DNA of 52,457 nucleotides from Phycisphaerae bacterium (GTDB lineage Bacteria > Planctomycetota > Phycisphaerae > UBA1845 > PWPN01), in the NCBI GenBank assembly GCA_018003015.1, contig JAGNEZ010000048.1, forward strand, positions 1 to 52,457. Reading direction: 5' to 3'. A program made the translations under genes and the position numbers. Of the stretch, positions 1 through 9,473 are shown piece after piece; the first letter of the stretch is position 1; the number at the start of each line of letters is the position of its first letter. The notes under the pieces were generated by a model, which saw only the letters and a list, made by a program, of their open reading frames with translations, was not told the DNA's origin and did not search any database.

Positions 1-1447
1 CGAGGGTGCGGATCATGAATCGAAGCAGGTTGACGTCGCCGAACCACCGGGCGGCGAGTTGTGCTCTCGGGCGGGCGTCTTCGATCCACTGCCCATCCTC
101 GCGGCCGGGGGTGTCCGCATAGGTGTCGATCATGGTCACTTCGGCGTGGCCGAGGCAGAGCTTGACGATCTGGTCGATCCGTTCGTCACCACAGGCGAAG
201 GTACCGATCGGGGTGATCGGATACTGCGATCGAGTGATGCCGGTGTCGACGAGGACCACTCGGCCGTCAACGGGGAAGTGGATGTGCAGGGCGAACCAGC
301 GGGCGGTTCGTTCGTCGGGCATTTCGATGTTCTGGCGACCGGTGCGGGTGATGTAGCGATCGGCGTAGCCTTTGCCGACGACGCCCTCGGGATTGAGCCA
401 GCCGTCCTCGCGGAGGTGCATATCGCCGGTGTAGAGTGCCCGGGAGACCTCGCAGTAGCCGAAGTCGATGGTCGTTCCTGCCGGAGCGTCTGCCAGGGTC
501 AGGAACGGATAGCCGTGTACCGGTCGACCGAAGTCGAAGGTGACGTAGCGGGACTCACCGGCTCGGCCTTCGATGACGACAGGTTGGTGGGCCAGGAGTC
601 GTCCGACCTCGCGCGTTGCGGTGGCGTCGGGTTCACAAGTTGCCGTGCGAATCCCGGCCGCGATGGACAGTGGTTCGGTTGAGATGGGCTGTTGCGGTTT
701 CAATCGGCCGGCGGCGAGAACGGACACTGGCCGGACCGCGAACTCGCGTTGGCCGGGCGTCTCGACGTTGGTCGGCGTTGCGGGCCAGGGGCCATCGTTG
801 ACCGCAACGGAGTGCGACCATCCGCTGTCGTCGAAGCCGGGTTTGTGGATCTCGTCGGGGAGCGTCTTGCGGCCGTCGATGATCTGCGGGTAGCGAATCC
901 GCGGATCACCGATGACGCCGACGATCTGTTTGTCGTGCTCGGCGAACTCAGGGGCACGCAGGCATCGCCACGAGGGGTCGGTGTTGACCCAGGAGGAGCG
1001 GGCGTAGAGGCCGGCGTGCCTGTTGGCCGTCCGCTGGAAAGTGACGAGGTTTCCCCAGTTGTGGTGGAGGACGACGATCACGTTCTTGCCGGGATGCAGA
1101 AGGGGGGCGGCATTCAGGACTTCGGTGGTGATCAACGGCTCGTGATAGCGAGCGACCTTGCGGCGGAGGATCTGGCCGTTGATCCACACCCGGGCGTTGC
1201 TGTCCGCGGCGAGGTGGAACCGGGCGTCGGCGGGGACGGTTGCCAGATGGACCTCCTTGCGGAAGTAGGTCAGGCGGTTCTTGGGAGCGGTTTCGTTGCC
1301 GGGTGACCAGATCCATAGGGCGCTGGGTGGCGGCTGCGGGTCTGCCGGAGACTTCTCCGGCTGGCACAAGCCGAGGCATGCTGACACCAGCGTGCTGCAC
1401 AGAATCGTCTGCCGCGCGCCGTGTCCGGTTCGCATTTTCCTGGTCAT
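1..1447 (-). CDS. Alpha-L-rhamnosidase-like (GH78-type) secreted protein, C-terminus off the left edge
   Basis: The frame is open for 482 codons from the ATG at 1447 to the window edge, so the gene is partial. A GAGAGG ribosome site lies 10 nt upstream. The N-terminus is basic and hydrophobic with a possible lipobox (LVSAC, Cys24), suggesting an exported and perhaps lipid-anchored protein. Residues 45-50 (WIWSPG) and about 85-95 (ARVWINGQIL) resemble the jelly-roll module at the start of bacterial rhamnosidases. A concanavalin-like stretch follows (VTFDFGRPVHGYP). Residues 441-454 (DTYADTPGREDGQW) resemble the entry to the six-hairpin catalytic domain, where GH78 enzymes have D-P-R-E...W-G-D. 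The expected activity is release of terminal rhamnose from plant or algal glycans; substrate is inferred from family only. The rest of the catalytic domain is outside the window. Confidence 0.72.
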   Translation of the reverse strand, partial: MTRKMRTGHGARQTILCSTLVSACLGLCQPEKSPADPQPPPSALWIWSPGNETAPKNRLTYFRKEVHLATVPADARFHLAADSNARVWINGQILRRKVARYHEPLITTEVLNAAPLLHPGKNVIVVLHHNWGNLVTFQRTANRHAGLYARSSWVNTDPSWRCLRAPEFAEHDKQIVGVIGDPRIRYPQIIDGRKTLPDEIHKPGFDDSGWSHSVAVNDGPWPATPTNVETPGQREFAVRPVSVLAAGRLKPQQPISTEPLSIAAGIRTATCEPDATATREVGRLLAHQPVVIEGRAGESRYVTFDFGRPVHGYPFLTLADAPAGTTIDFGYCEVSRALYTGDMHLREDGWLNPEGVVGKGYADRYITRTGRQNIEMPDERTARWFALHIHFPVDGRVVLVDTGITRSQYPITPIGTFACGDERIDQIVKLCLGHAEVTMIDTYADTPGREDGQWIEDARPRAQLAARWFGDVNLLRFMIRTL

Positions 1448-1497
1448 GGGTGTGGTTCCTCTCAAAAACGGGCGAACGAACTGCCGACGGGAGGCGG

Positions 1498-1525
1498 ATT
1501 ATAGCGTGCGAGCATGAGGGTGTAA
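1498..1525 (-). promoter_or_regulatory. Sigma70-like promoter for the rhamnosidase-like gene
   Basis: On the minus strand TTACAC is followed after 16 bp by a perfect TATAAT. Transcription would start near 1491, about 45 nt before the ATG at 1447. Assigned by motif and position only. Confidence 0.5.
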
Positions 1526-1618
1526 CGTGGCGGGCAGGTTGCGGTCTCAGTGAGGTGTTCTGCGGTTGACCGGATTCCAACCACACCATACCGATGGTCG
1601 CTTCCGAACCTCTTCGCT

Positions 1619-4600
1619 TCAGTTACGGCAATTCGGATTGAACGGGATGCCCTCGCCGGTCAGGCACTCACGGAACATCCACAGATCGCTGGCGTCGATA
1701 TGATCGTCGTGGTCGAGATCGACGCCCTGGCACACTGAGCCGGGCAGGGTGATATCGCTCCCGGCCAGGCAGTTCTGCAAAATACCGAAGTCACTCTGAT
1801 CGACGTCACCGTCGAGGTCGAAGTCGCCGTACTGAAACTCGCAGACGTCGGCCACCCCGTTGTGGTTGGCGTCCGGCTCACATTCGTCGGGGAGCAGGTT
1901 GCCGTTGCAGTCCTTGCTCTGGCCGCAGCCGGGCACATCGCACACGCCGCCGGTCGTTCCGCAGCTCACGTCGCAGGAGTCGGGAATGCCGTTGCCGTTG
2001 CAGTCCGGCTCGAACTCGATCGCTCCCATGTCGACGATGGGTGCCCGGCTGGCGCCGGTGTCGGCGGTCAGCGGGGCGTCGACGAACCGCAACCGGCCGT
2101 AGAGATCGAGCGGAAGGGGCTCGAGGTAGTTGTGATCCGAATCGAGGTCGAACGAGTCGCTCGGCACCGCGGTGTTCGAGCCCGCGTCGATGCACGGGGA
2201 TTCGGCTCGCAGGCTCGGATCGCCGGGATCGCTGAGGTTCTGGCTGCTCGGGTTACGCACGAAACGCGGATCCAGGTCGATGTTACCCATGCCGTCGTAT
2301 CGGACTTCATCGCCTGGAGCGTCATCCTGGATGCAGGAGTAGGTTGCGGTTGTCTGGCCGAGGTAGTCGGTGATCTGGGCCAGCCCGGGGGCTGTTTGCG
2401 AGTCGTGATTACCCCAGAGGATGCAGTTGGCCAAAGTCGGTCGGCTGTAACTGTTGTACAGGCCGCCGCCGAGCAGGATCGCCACGTTGCCGGTCATCGT
2501 GCAGTTAGTCAGGCTCGCGTGACTGTGGGTGGCGTTGAACACGGCCCCGCCGGTAGCGGCGCTGTTCACGGCGAACATGCCGCCGATTACCGCCGGCCGG
2601 CTGTACAGCTCGTTACCGAGCCCGCCGCCGCCGCGTCCGGCCACGTTGCCGATGAAGGCGCAGTTGATCAGCTTTGGGTCGGCGTAAGCTGCGCAGGCCA
2701 CTCCGGCTCCATCGTGGAGGGCCGCATTGGATCGGAAGGTGCAGCCGACGATAGTCGGGTTTGCCAGAGTGATGCTCAGTCCGCCTCCCGAGTCGTGCGG
2801 CGCCGGCCCGTCGGCGTTTCCTCCGGTGACGATGAAGCCGTCGAGTAATGCGGTTGCCCCGGCGTTCGTGGCGGCGAGGACGTGGTAGCTGTTCTCGGCG
2901 AGTCGGCCGGTCGCATCGTCGCCTGCCAGGTCGCCGGTCAGCACCGTCATGTCAGTGGATGGCTGGCGCTGGTTGAGGCGGATCTCATGGCCCGAGAAGC
3001 CGCCGTAGAGGGCAATGCCATCGGTCAGCTCGAAGGATGCGGTCCGGTCGCCGGTTCCGTGGTCGGGCCGGTAGGTGCCGGCCGCGACCCAGACCTGCAC
3101 GGGGCCGCGTTCCACGCGACGGGCGGAATCTAGAGCGTTCTGCAGATCGGTGTAGGCATCCGTCCAGCTCGTGCCGTTGCCGGCTCCGCTGGCGGCGGCC
3201 TTCACATAGATCGTGACGGGCGCGCACGCGTTGCCGACGCCGTCGTTGTTGTCATCCACCTGGTCGGGGTTGTGCGTAGAGGGGCAGTTGTCGTCGCAGT
3301 TCTGCGTCTGCATCCCGGTGCAGGGATGATCTCCGGGAACGCCACTGTGGTCGCCGTCGTCGAGAATGCCGTCACCATCCTTGTCTTGGGTGCAGGCATC
3401 GATGAGCCCATCGCCGTCCGTGTCGGCCTCGCAGTCGTCGGGGGTGTGGTTCTCGTTGCAGTCCTTGCTGCTGCCGTCGGCCAACTGGCAGCTGTCGGGA
3501 ATGCCGTTGCGGTCACATTCGGTGGGTAGGAGGCGGGCGGCGGCCGCCGGCTCGATCAGCGATGCGGAGTTGCCGAACTCCGCCTGCATGCCTGCCGCCG
3601 CCGGATCGTGGTCGATGGGCATGCCGGTCAGGGCGTTGAATTCGAGCAGTCGCCCGTTGCCGGTGCTGGCCACGAGGTAATGGCCGCTGGGGCCGCGGGT
3701 GATCTTACCGGGTTGTGAGAGCCCGGCGCTGCCCGGAGGCACGAACTCGGCGCGGAGTGCGCCCCGGCCGTCGAACTTGAGGATCGCGTCGCTGTCCCGA
3801 CTGCTGACCAGAACGGCGCCGTCGTAGCCGACCGCAAGTCCGGCGGGGTGGACCAGGCCGCTGCCGGTGGCCGCAACGCGGACGAACGCCCCGGTGTCCA
3901 GCTGGTAGGTTAGGACTTGATCTGAACCGGCGCTGGCCACCAGCAGGCTGCCCTCTGAAGAGAGGGCCAGGGCCAGGGGCGTATGCAGCCCCTCGTCGCC
4001 CGCGGCCACCAGGGTGCGCAGGATGGTACCGGTTTCGACGTCGAGTTCGATGACCGAATGATCGGCCGCATTGGCCACCAGCAGGGTGGTCGCGGTCTTG
4101 AACAGCATGGCCGTCGGTCGCCGCAGACTATCGCCTCGGTACTCGCGGATGAACGTGCCCGTGATTCCCGAGAAGCAGAGGATGTTGTCTGAACCTGCAC
4201 CGCTGACGTAGACCCTGCGTCGCTGGTCGGTGACGACGTCGCTGGGCTCGAGGAGGACGTATTCGGCGGGTGGAGTGAGTTCGGCGACTTTCCGGCCGGC
4301 GGCATCGAGCAGGGTGGCCCCGGTGCTTTTCGCGTCAGCGATCGCCGCGCGGCTCGACGAGAGCAGCTCGCAGGAGTCGGGGATGCCGTTGTGGTTGCAG
4401 TCGCTGACGGTTTCGGACTCGATCTCGCAGCCGTCCGGGAGGTTGTTGCTGCTGCAATCCGCGAAGGCTGACGATTCGCAGGCTCCCATATCCGCGCGGC
4501 AGTGTTGAATGCGGGCGCGTCCGTCGACGTCGGTTATCACTTCGATCGGAAGGTGTCCGTTGTCGCCGGTATCGATGCAGGGAGAGAAGGGCATAAATCG

Positions 4601-6967
4601 GAAGTCATCGTCCGGTGTTCCGGCCGAGCCGTCGGGTCCGAGGGCGTTGACGAACAGCGGGTTGTAGCCATGATTCCCCTCGCCGCCCAGATCGTCGGTC
4701 CACCGGCGGATGCAGCACTGATTGATTTCAGGGGTGCCTCCCCAGATCTGGGTGGTGACGTCGGCGGTGGTGTGGTCGTCGTCGTCCCACAGAATGCTGT
4801 TGGCGAGGATGGCTTTGGCCCCGCCGAGAATGCCGACGCCGCGGCCCAGGCTTGCCTGATTGCCGTAGAATGTGCAGTTGGTTATCTCGATGCGGCCCCC
4901 GCTCGCGCAGAGCCCGCCGCCGGTGGGAACAAGCTCGCAGGGGCTGTTGATGTTGCCGCTGAAGATGCCGTTGAATAGCCGAGGGTTTCCGCCGCGTGCG
5001 TACATGCCGCCGCCCAGGGGGGCCGAATTGTTAGCCTGGAAGACGCAGCTGATCAGCGTCGGACTGCCGTTCAGGCTGGTGAGCCCGCCGCCGCGTTGGC
5101 CGCTGTTGGCCGTCAGCCGGCAGTTTCTCAGGACCGGGCTGCCGTCGCGGATGGCCACGCCTCCGCCGCCGTCGTAGGACCACGAGATATTCAGGCAGTT
5201 GCCGGCGGTAATGATGAAGCCGTCGAGTACGGCTGTCGCGTCCGTGTCGCTGCCGTCCACGACGTGGGCGCTGTTTTCCCAGATATCCCCCGTTTCGTCG
5301 TCGCCGGCCAGATCGCCGTTCAGCGTGGTGGGGTGGGCGGCCGGATCGCGTTCTTCCAGGGTACTCTCGGTGCCTGCGAATCCGCCATAGATGCCGACGC
5401 CGGTGGCCAGATGGAAGCTGGCGAATCGATCGCCGGTGCCGCGGTCGGGGCGATAGACACCGCGTGCGACCCAGACCTGTGACCCGGCACAGGCCGAGGC
5501 TCGGGCCGCGTCGAGGGCGTCCTGCAGATCGAGAAAGGCGTCGGGCCAGCTCGCTCCGGTATTGGCTCCGTCGGCTGAGGCGTTCACGAAGATGACCCTG
5601 CAGTCCGAGCCGGAGCCGCTCGACGCTGCCCTTTGGGGGTGGTCGGGCGGCGTTGCCGCAGCGTTGGGTTCAGGCCGGCGGGCAGCGGCCTCGTGGCTTA
5701 TTCGCCAGTTGGCGATGGTGGTTGCGTTCTGATTGATGGCCCGGGCGTTGTAGGTCGGCTTGGCCTGATCGAGTGGCGTTCCGGTGGGCCGGCCGTCATA
5801 GAGTACTTCCGGGTTGGAGAAGTGGAGGATCTGGACGCCCGGGGTGTAGGCCATGATGGTGCGGAATCCGCCGGACTGGGCCTCACGATACCCGTACGCA
5901 TCTCCGAGCCCGCAGGTCCCGGCGTTTTCCCGGTCGTGTCGACAGCCCATGAGATGGCCCAGTTCGTGGGCCACGGTGCTGGTGCTGGCGCACATCCGGT
6001 GCACAATGCAGAAGGCGGACGCCTCGAAGGCCGGTGATGCCTCGGTCATCTGGTAGGCCAGCCCGCACAGGCCTGGCACCAGGTTGGTGATCATGCAGAC
6101 CAAATCCGCCCTCAGTTCGTCGCGAAGGACGTGAACGTCGTCTAGTATGCCGTCACCATTGGCCGCGAGTCGCTGGAGGTCGGTATTGCCGTTGCCGGAT
6201 TCGACGTAGTTGACCTCGGCGGTGCCGACGAGGCGGACGCGGGGGTGGATCAGGCTGTTCTGGTAGGCGAGGTTGGTGTTAGCCACCGCCAGGTCGATCA
6301 CCGCATGCATGGCGGCGGTGCCACCCTGGCTTGTCCGGGCAGCCGGGGTGTAGACGACGAGTAGATCGAAAACTGATCCGTCGTCGGCAGGGACTGAGGT
6401 TTCGGTCCGGCCGGAAGGCGATTGGGTGGGCGGGCCGCCCACGGTCGCCGATGGCTCGAGGGCATCAAATGGCGAGTCGCAGGGCTCGTCCTCGCCGAGT
6501 TGGGCAATGACCTGCCGCCCATCGCTGGCCTGAGTAATCTGAAAGGCCCCTTTTCCCGGTACGAGGATCAGTGCCGCGACGGCATCCTGGCAGGCGGCCA
6601 GGCTGAACTGGCCGTGGGGCACGCCGGGCAACCTGCCGGATGCGCTGAAGCGGTCGTGGCCGAACCGGCTCAGGTGCTCGATGTGGCCCTCGACCGCCAC
6701 GTCGTCGAACAAATTGAATCCCAGGGTCTTCTGTCTGCCCGCGGCCACGTCGCCCAGCTGGCCGCGGTCGGTTATCACTATCCTGCTTCGGCTGGCCATG
6801 CTGTTCTCGGTGTTCGAGGAGGAGGACTCGGCGGCGATGGTCGCCGGGCTGAACAGATCAGCGGTTTGGGCGGTCGCGGGGGCGGACAGGACAAGGGCTT
6901 GGATGAGCAGAAGCCAGGCGGGCAACCGGAACGCGGTCGGGCGGAGATGATCTCGCGGGCGGCTCAA
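1619..6967 (-). CDS. Giant secreted zinc metallopeptidase with two beta-helix modules, beta-propeller, TSP3-like repeats and dockerin-like end
   Basis: A 1782-residue exported protein. Residues 1-34 form a signal peptide (LLLIQALVLSAPATAQ). Residues about 195-425 are a reprolysin-like peptidase with HELGHLMGCRH at 334-344 and the Met-turn IMAY at 371-374, giving a complete metzincin zinc site. Two right-handed beta-helix blocks follow (about 455-840 and 1250-1660), each opening with a GxSWxDAxxDLQxALDxA motif. Between them lie NHL-like propeller repeats (about 880-1140) and TSP3-like calcium repeats (DKDGDGILDDGD, about 1190-1245). CNxNxIPDSC repeats recur between modules. The end (about 1718-1775) is a pair of EF-hand-like DxDxDGxVDxxD loops resembling a dockerin. 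It is probably a large calcium-stabilised extracellular protease or adhesin; the target is unknown. A TATAAT promoter lies 60 nt upstream. Confidence 0.85.
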   Translation of the reverse strand: MSRPRDHLRPTAFRLPAWLLLIQALVLSAPATAQTADLFSPATIAAESSSSNTENSMASRSRIVITDRGQLGDVAAGRQKTLGFNLFDDVAVEGHIEHLSRFGHDRFSASGRLPGVPHGQFSLAACQDAVAALILVPGKGAFQITQASDGRQVIAQLGEDEPCDSPFDALEPSATVGGPPTQSPSGRTETSVPADDGSVFDLLVVYTPAARTSQGGTAAMHAVIDLAVANTNLAYQNSLIHPRVRLVGTAEVNYVESGNGNTDLQRLAANGDGILDDVHVLRDELRADLVCMITNLVPGLCGLAYQMTEASPAFEASAFCIVHRMCASTSTVAHELGHLMGCRHDRENAGTCGLGDAYGYREAQSGGFRTIMAYTPGVQILHFSNPEVLYDGRPTGTPLDQAKPTYNARAINQNATTIANWRISHEAAARRPEPNAAATPPDHPQRAASSGSGSDCRVIFVNASADGANTGASWPDAFLDLQDALDAARASACAGSQVWVARGVYRPDRGTGDRFASFHLATGVGIYGGFAGTESTLEERDPAAHPTTLNGDLAGDDETGDIWENSAHVVDGSDTDATAVLDGFIITAGNCLNISWSYDGGGGVAIRDGSPVLRNCRLTANSGQRGGGLTSLNGSPTLISCVFQANNSAPLGGGMYARGGNPRLFNGIFSGNINSPCELVPTGGGLCASGGRIEITNCTFYGNQASLGRGVGILGGAKAILANSILWDDDDHTTADVTTQIWGGTPEINQCCIRRWTDDLGGEGNHGYNPLFVNALGPDGSAGTPDDDFRFMPFSPCIDTGDNGHLPIEVITDVDGRARIQHCRADMGACESSAFADCSSNNLPDGCEIESETVSDCNHNGIPDSCELLSSSRAAIADAKSTGATLLDAAGRKVAELTPPAEYVLLEPSDVVTDQRRRVYVSGAGSDNILCFSGITGTFIREYRGDSLRRPTAMLFKTATTLLVANAADHSVIELDVETGTILRTLVAAGDEGLHTPLALALSSEGSLLVASAGSDQVLTYQLDTGAFVRVAATGSGLVHPAGLAVGYDGAVLVSSRDSDAILKFDGRGALRAEFVPPGSAGLSQPGKITRGPSGHYLVASTGNGRLLEFNALTGMPIDHDPAAAGMQAEFGNSASLIEPAAAARLLPTECDRNGIPDSCQLADGSSKDCNENHTPDDCEADTDGDGLIDACTQDKDGDGILDDGDHSGVPGDHPCTGMQTQNCDDNCPSTHNPDQVDDNNDGVGNACAPVTIYVKAAASGAGNGTSWTDAYTDLQNALDSARRVERGPVQVWVAAGTYRPDHGTGDRTASFELTDGIALYGGFSGHEIRLNQRQPSTDMTVLTGDLAGDDATGRLAENSYHVLAATNAGATALLDGFIVTGGNADGPAPHDSGGGLSITLANPTIVGCTFRSNAALHDGAGVACAAYADPKLINCAFIGNVAGRGGGGLGNELYSRPAVIGGMFAVNSAATGGAVFNATHSHASLTNCTMTGNVAILLGGGLYNSYSRPTLANCILWGNHDSQTAPGLAQITDYLGQTTATYSCIQDDAPGDEVRYDGMGNIDLDPRFVRNPSSQNLSDPGDPSLRAESPCIDAGSNTAVPSDSFDLDSDHNYLEPLPLDLYGRLRFVDAPLTADTGASRAPIVDMGAIEFEPDCNGNGIPDSCDVSCGTTGGVCDVPGCGQSKDCNGNLLPDECEPDANHNGVADVCEFQYGDFDLDGDVDQSDFGILQNCLAGSDITLPGSVCQGVDLDHDDHIDASDLWMFRECLTGEGIPFNPNCRN

Positions 6968-7032
6968 AAACGGTCCTCGACGGTCTTCGCGGCCGATGGT
7001 CTTTCTTGTGCTCCGCGTGTCCCTTCAGCTCG

Positions 7033-7060
7033 ATTATACCCGATTCACCGGCCGATGGAA
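7033..7060 (-). promoter_or_regulatory. Sigma70-like promoter for the giant metallopeptidase gene
   Basis: Minus-strand TTCCAT, 16 bp, perfect TATAAT (7038-7033). Its -35 lies in the last codons of the upstream gene, so the metallopeptidase can be transcribed independently. The predicted 5' leader is about 60 nt. Confidence 0.45.
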
Positions 7061-8160
7061 CCTGGACGCACTTCCAGGTTCGGATTTCCCTTTTCGGTCG
7101 GTTGCGTGGTTGTGTTGCTGTCGCCATGAGCTGCGGAAGTCAGAATCGGGCCGATGTACTCGGTGGCCACGACGATGTCGTCGAACCGGACGTAGCTGGT
7201 TGACGGCGGGTTGGCGACCTTGTTCTGGCGCGCTGCGTTCTCGGTGATGTAGTACAGGAGCCAGAAGAAGTTGACCCTCAGGTCGGGGCTGTTCCGCCAG
7301 CGGAAGCCCTCGAAGGGTTCGCCGCCCGAGGTGACCAGTCTGAAGCCCTCGCCGGTCCAGGGTCCGCGCAGTGTCCCTTTCTGCAGGTGGGTATCCAGTT
7401 TCCCGTCGATCCAGAGGGCGAGTTGGCCGTCGGCCTTCTCGGGGGAGGAGTTGAGCTGAAGCATCACTTCGATGCACTGCCAATGATTGCGAGGGATGAT
7501 GGCAGGGCGAGTGCCGTTGAGAGCGTTGCCCCAGTACTTGCGGTCGGCGCTGATCTTCATCTCGTGCCAGTACGTGTAGAACGTCCAGGCTCCCGGGGCA
7601 GGGTACCGCCCGTGATGGCCGTGCGGTTCGATGCCCACGGTGATGCGATCGTCGCCGCGGGGGCGCTCGCCGGCTCCGCCCTGAGGCCACGCCGTGGACG
7701 GGTTGTAGCCGCCGAGGTGAACGAAGTGGTGAATGTAACCGGTATCCGCCGGGAACTTCACGTGGAAGCGGGCGAAGACCTTGTCCGCCGGGCGTGCCAG
7801 CCGGGCGTACAGATGCCCGCCGGTGTTCTGGCCGAGCGTGGCGGTCATCTGCAGGGATCGATGCCCGCGACTACCCGGTGGTACGTCCTTGCTGAAGATG
7901 AGGACCTTGCCGTCGTTGTTGCTGACGTCGCTCCATCGCTGTTTGAGGTTCTCGAGCGGGCCGCGCTCGAAATCCTCGGCTAGAAGAACAGCCGGGTCAC
8001 GGGCGATGCCGACATCGCCGGGGTAGTTCGCCGACAGGCCGAGACCCTCCGGCAATCGGGGCTGCTCTGCGCCGAGGCATGGTCGTTGGCTCGGGAATCC
8101 CATCAGCCCGCACCCCAGGATGGCGGCCGTCGCGAACGGCAGCGGGTGGTGTGTTCGCAC
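7045..8160 (-). CDS. Secreted concanavalin-A-like (polysaccharide lyase/LamG-type) domain protein
   Basis: A 371-residue protein. The GTG at 8160 is chosen because GAGGAG lies 7 nt upstream and the protein then begins directly with a signal peptide (MRTHHPLPFATAAILGCGL). An in-frame ATG at 8178 lacks a comparable site. The body reads as one beta-sandwich: an 'AEDFERG' start of the type found in LamG or polysaccharide-lyase jelly rolls, a central WHEMKISADRK strand, WQCIEVMLQLN, then LALWIDGK, FRLVTSGG and VRFDDIVVATEYIGP near the end. No catalytic motif could be confirmed, so it may be a carbohydrate-binding protein or an unassigned lyase. It sits 108 nt downstream of the TIM-barrel gene on the same strand and may be co-transcribed with it. 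Confidence 0.72.
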   Translation of the reverse strand: MRTHHPLPFATAAILGCGLMGFPSQRPCLGAEQPRLPEGLGLSANYPGDVGIARDPAVLLAEDFERGPLENLKQRWSDVSNNDGKVLIFSKDVPPGSRGHRSLQMTATLGQNTGGHLYARLARPADKVFARFHVKFPADTGYIHHFVHLGGYNPSTAWPQGGAGERPRGDDRITVGIEPHGHHGRYPAPGAWTFYTYWHEMKISADRKYWGNALNGTRPAIIPRNHWQCIEVMLQLNSSPEKADGQLALWIDGKLDTHLQKGTLRGPWTGEGFRLVTSGGEPFEGFRWRNSPDLRVNFFWLLYYITENAARQNKVANPPSTSYVRFDDIVVATEYIGPILTSAAHGDSNTTTQPTEKGNPNLEVRPGSIGR

Positions 8161-8268
8161 TGGATTCTCCTCTGGCATACGCCCTGGGACGGTCTTGGCG
8201 ATCCGGGCTCCGGATCGGAGCGATGGCCCCGATCCGCAGCGGCATGTTGAGTTGTGCTGCTCGCGGGA

Positions 8269-9288
8269 TCAGGTGTCCAGTTCCTTGAGCACTTTGTTCA
8301 AGTAGGCCAGCGACCGGACGGACTCATCTTCGGTGCCGCACTCAACGGACAGCACACCTTTGAAGCCGGCTTTCTTGAGCCGACCGATGAGCCTTTTCCA
8401 ATCGATGACGCCGTCGCCGCACGCGCAGCCCACGGCCGTTCCGGTCACCTTGCCGCGTTCCTTTTCTGCCTGCTTGACCGAGATGTCCTTGGCGTGCACG
8501 TGGACCACCTTGTCGATGACCGCCTCGAGCATGTCGTAGGGATCGGAGCCCGCCAGGAAGGTGTTGCCGCAGTCGTAGTTGCACTTGATCCACGGGGAAT
8601 CGACGAGGCCGAGAACCCGCTTCATGCGGTCGATTTTGCCGGTGTACGGCCCATGTTGCTCGACGCCGAGGTAAACGCCGTTTTCTTCGCAGGTCTCGGA
8701 GATCGCCCTCAGGTTGACGCGCATGATGTTATACGCCTCGGTCTCGTCGATCCACTTGGGGGGATGCATGTCCTCGCAGATCTGGACGATGTCCACGCCC
8801 AGGGCCTTGGCGTAGCGGATTCCCCGGCGGGCGTAGAGTACGCCGTACTCGGGATTCAGGAGATCGGAGTGCGAGGAGACGGCGCTGATCTTGACGCCGG
8901 CGGCGCTGCACATGTCCTTGATGAGTTGCGGATCCGTGTCCATGCTGGTCACGTGGCAGTAGCCGGCGTTCGAGAGCAGGCAGCGCCCGTCGAGGAAGCA
9001 GGGCTCCACCCACTTGTAGCCGATCTCGCCGGCTTTCTTGATCCCGTAGGCCAGGCTCTTGTCGCCGTGGCGCACGTATTCGAGGTTGATGCCGACGCCC
9101 ATCCTGCCGTCACCGCCGGTGGCCTTGGATGGCCGAGCCTCGGCGGCGAGAGCGGGACCCGTGCCGCCCGCGATGCCCGCAGCGGCGCCTGCCATGCTGG
9201 CGGCGGCCATTGAACTCATCAGGAATTCCCGGCGCGGCATTCCCGTCTGGGCGTCCATCTTTCGTTCTTCTTGGATTGTGGTTGGCAT
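8269..9288 (-). CDS. Tat-exported xylose-isomerase-like TIM-barrel protein (sugar phosphate isomerase/epimerase family)
   Basis: A 339-residue protein. The ATG at 9288 is preceded by GGAGGA at 7-nt spacing; the upstream in-frame ATG at 9417 has no such site. The N-terminus has a twin-arginine-type signal (MPRREFLMSSMAAAS) ending near ALAAEA. The barrel carries the metal-site pattern of the AP-endonuclease/xylose-isomerase superfamily: VEPCF, GVEQHG, YDCGNT, HVHAKD and the terminal SVECG. Such periplasmic members are abundant in planctomycetes and usually act on sugars or inositols, but the substrate cannot be read from sequence. ACDGVIDW near the end matches the GDGxIDW loop common in the family. 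It is followed by the secreted lectin-like gene. Confidence 0.82.
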   Translation of the reverse strand: MPTTIQEERKMDAQTGMPRREFLMSSMAAASMAGAAAGIAGGTGPALAAEARPSKATGGDGRMGVGINLEYVRHGDKSLAYGIKKAGEIGYKWVEPCFLDGRCLLSNAGYCHVTSMDTDPQLIKDMCSAAGVKISAVSSHSDLLNPEYGVLYARRGIRYAKALGVDIVQICEDMHPPKWIDETEAYNIMRVNLRAISETCEENGVYLGVEQHGPYTGKIDRMKRVLGLVDSPWIKCNYDCGNTFLAGSDPYDMLEAVIDKVVHVHAKDISVKQAEKERGKVTGTAVGCACGDGVIDWKRLIGRLKKAGFKGVLSVECGTEDESVRSLAYLNKVLKELDT

Positions 9289-9473
9289 GATCTTCCTCCA
9301 CCGCCGCCGGCCAGCGGCACACTGGTACTCCGGTACTCCTGAGCCGCTGCGAATACGCCTGGTCAGCGATCGATGCCAGGGTGTCCGGCGCTCGTTGCAG
9401 CCTTCAGGAACCCTCAACGACCCACCGCAGGCCGTCGAGAAAAACGGGTGACCCCCGACGAACCGCGAGCTCC

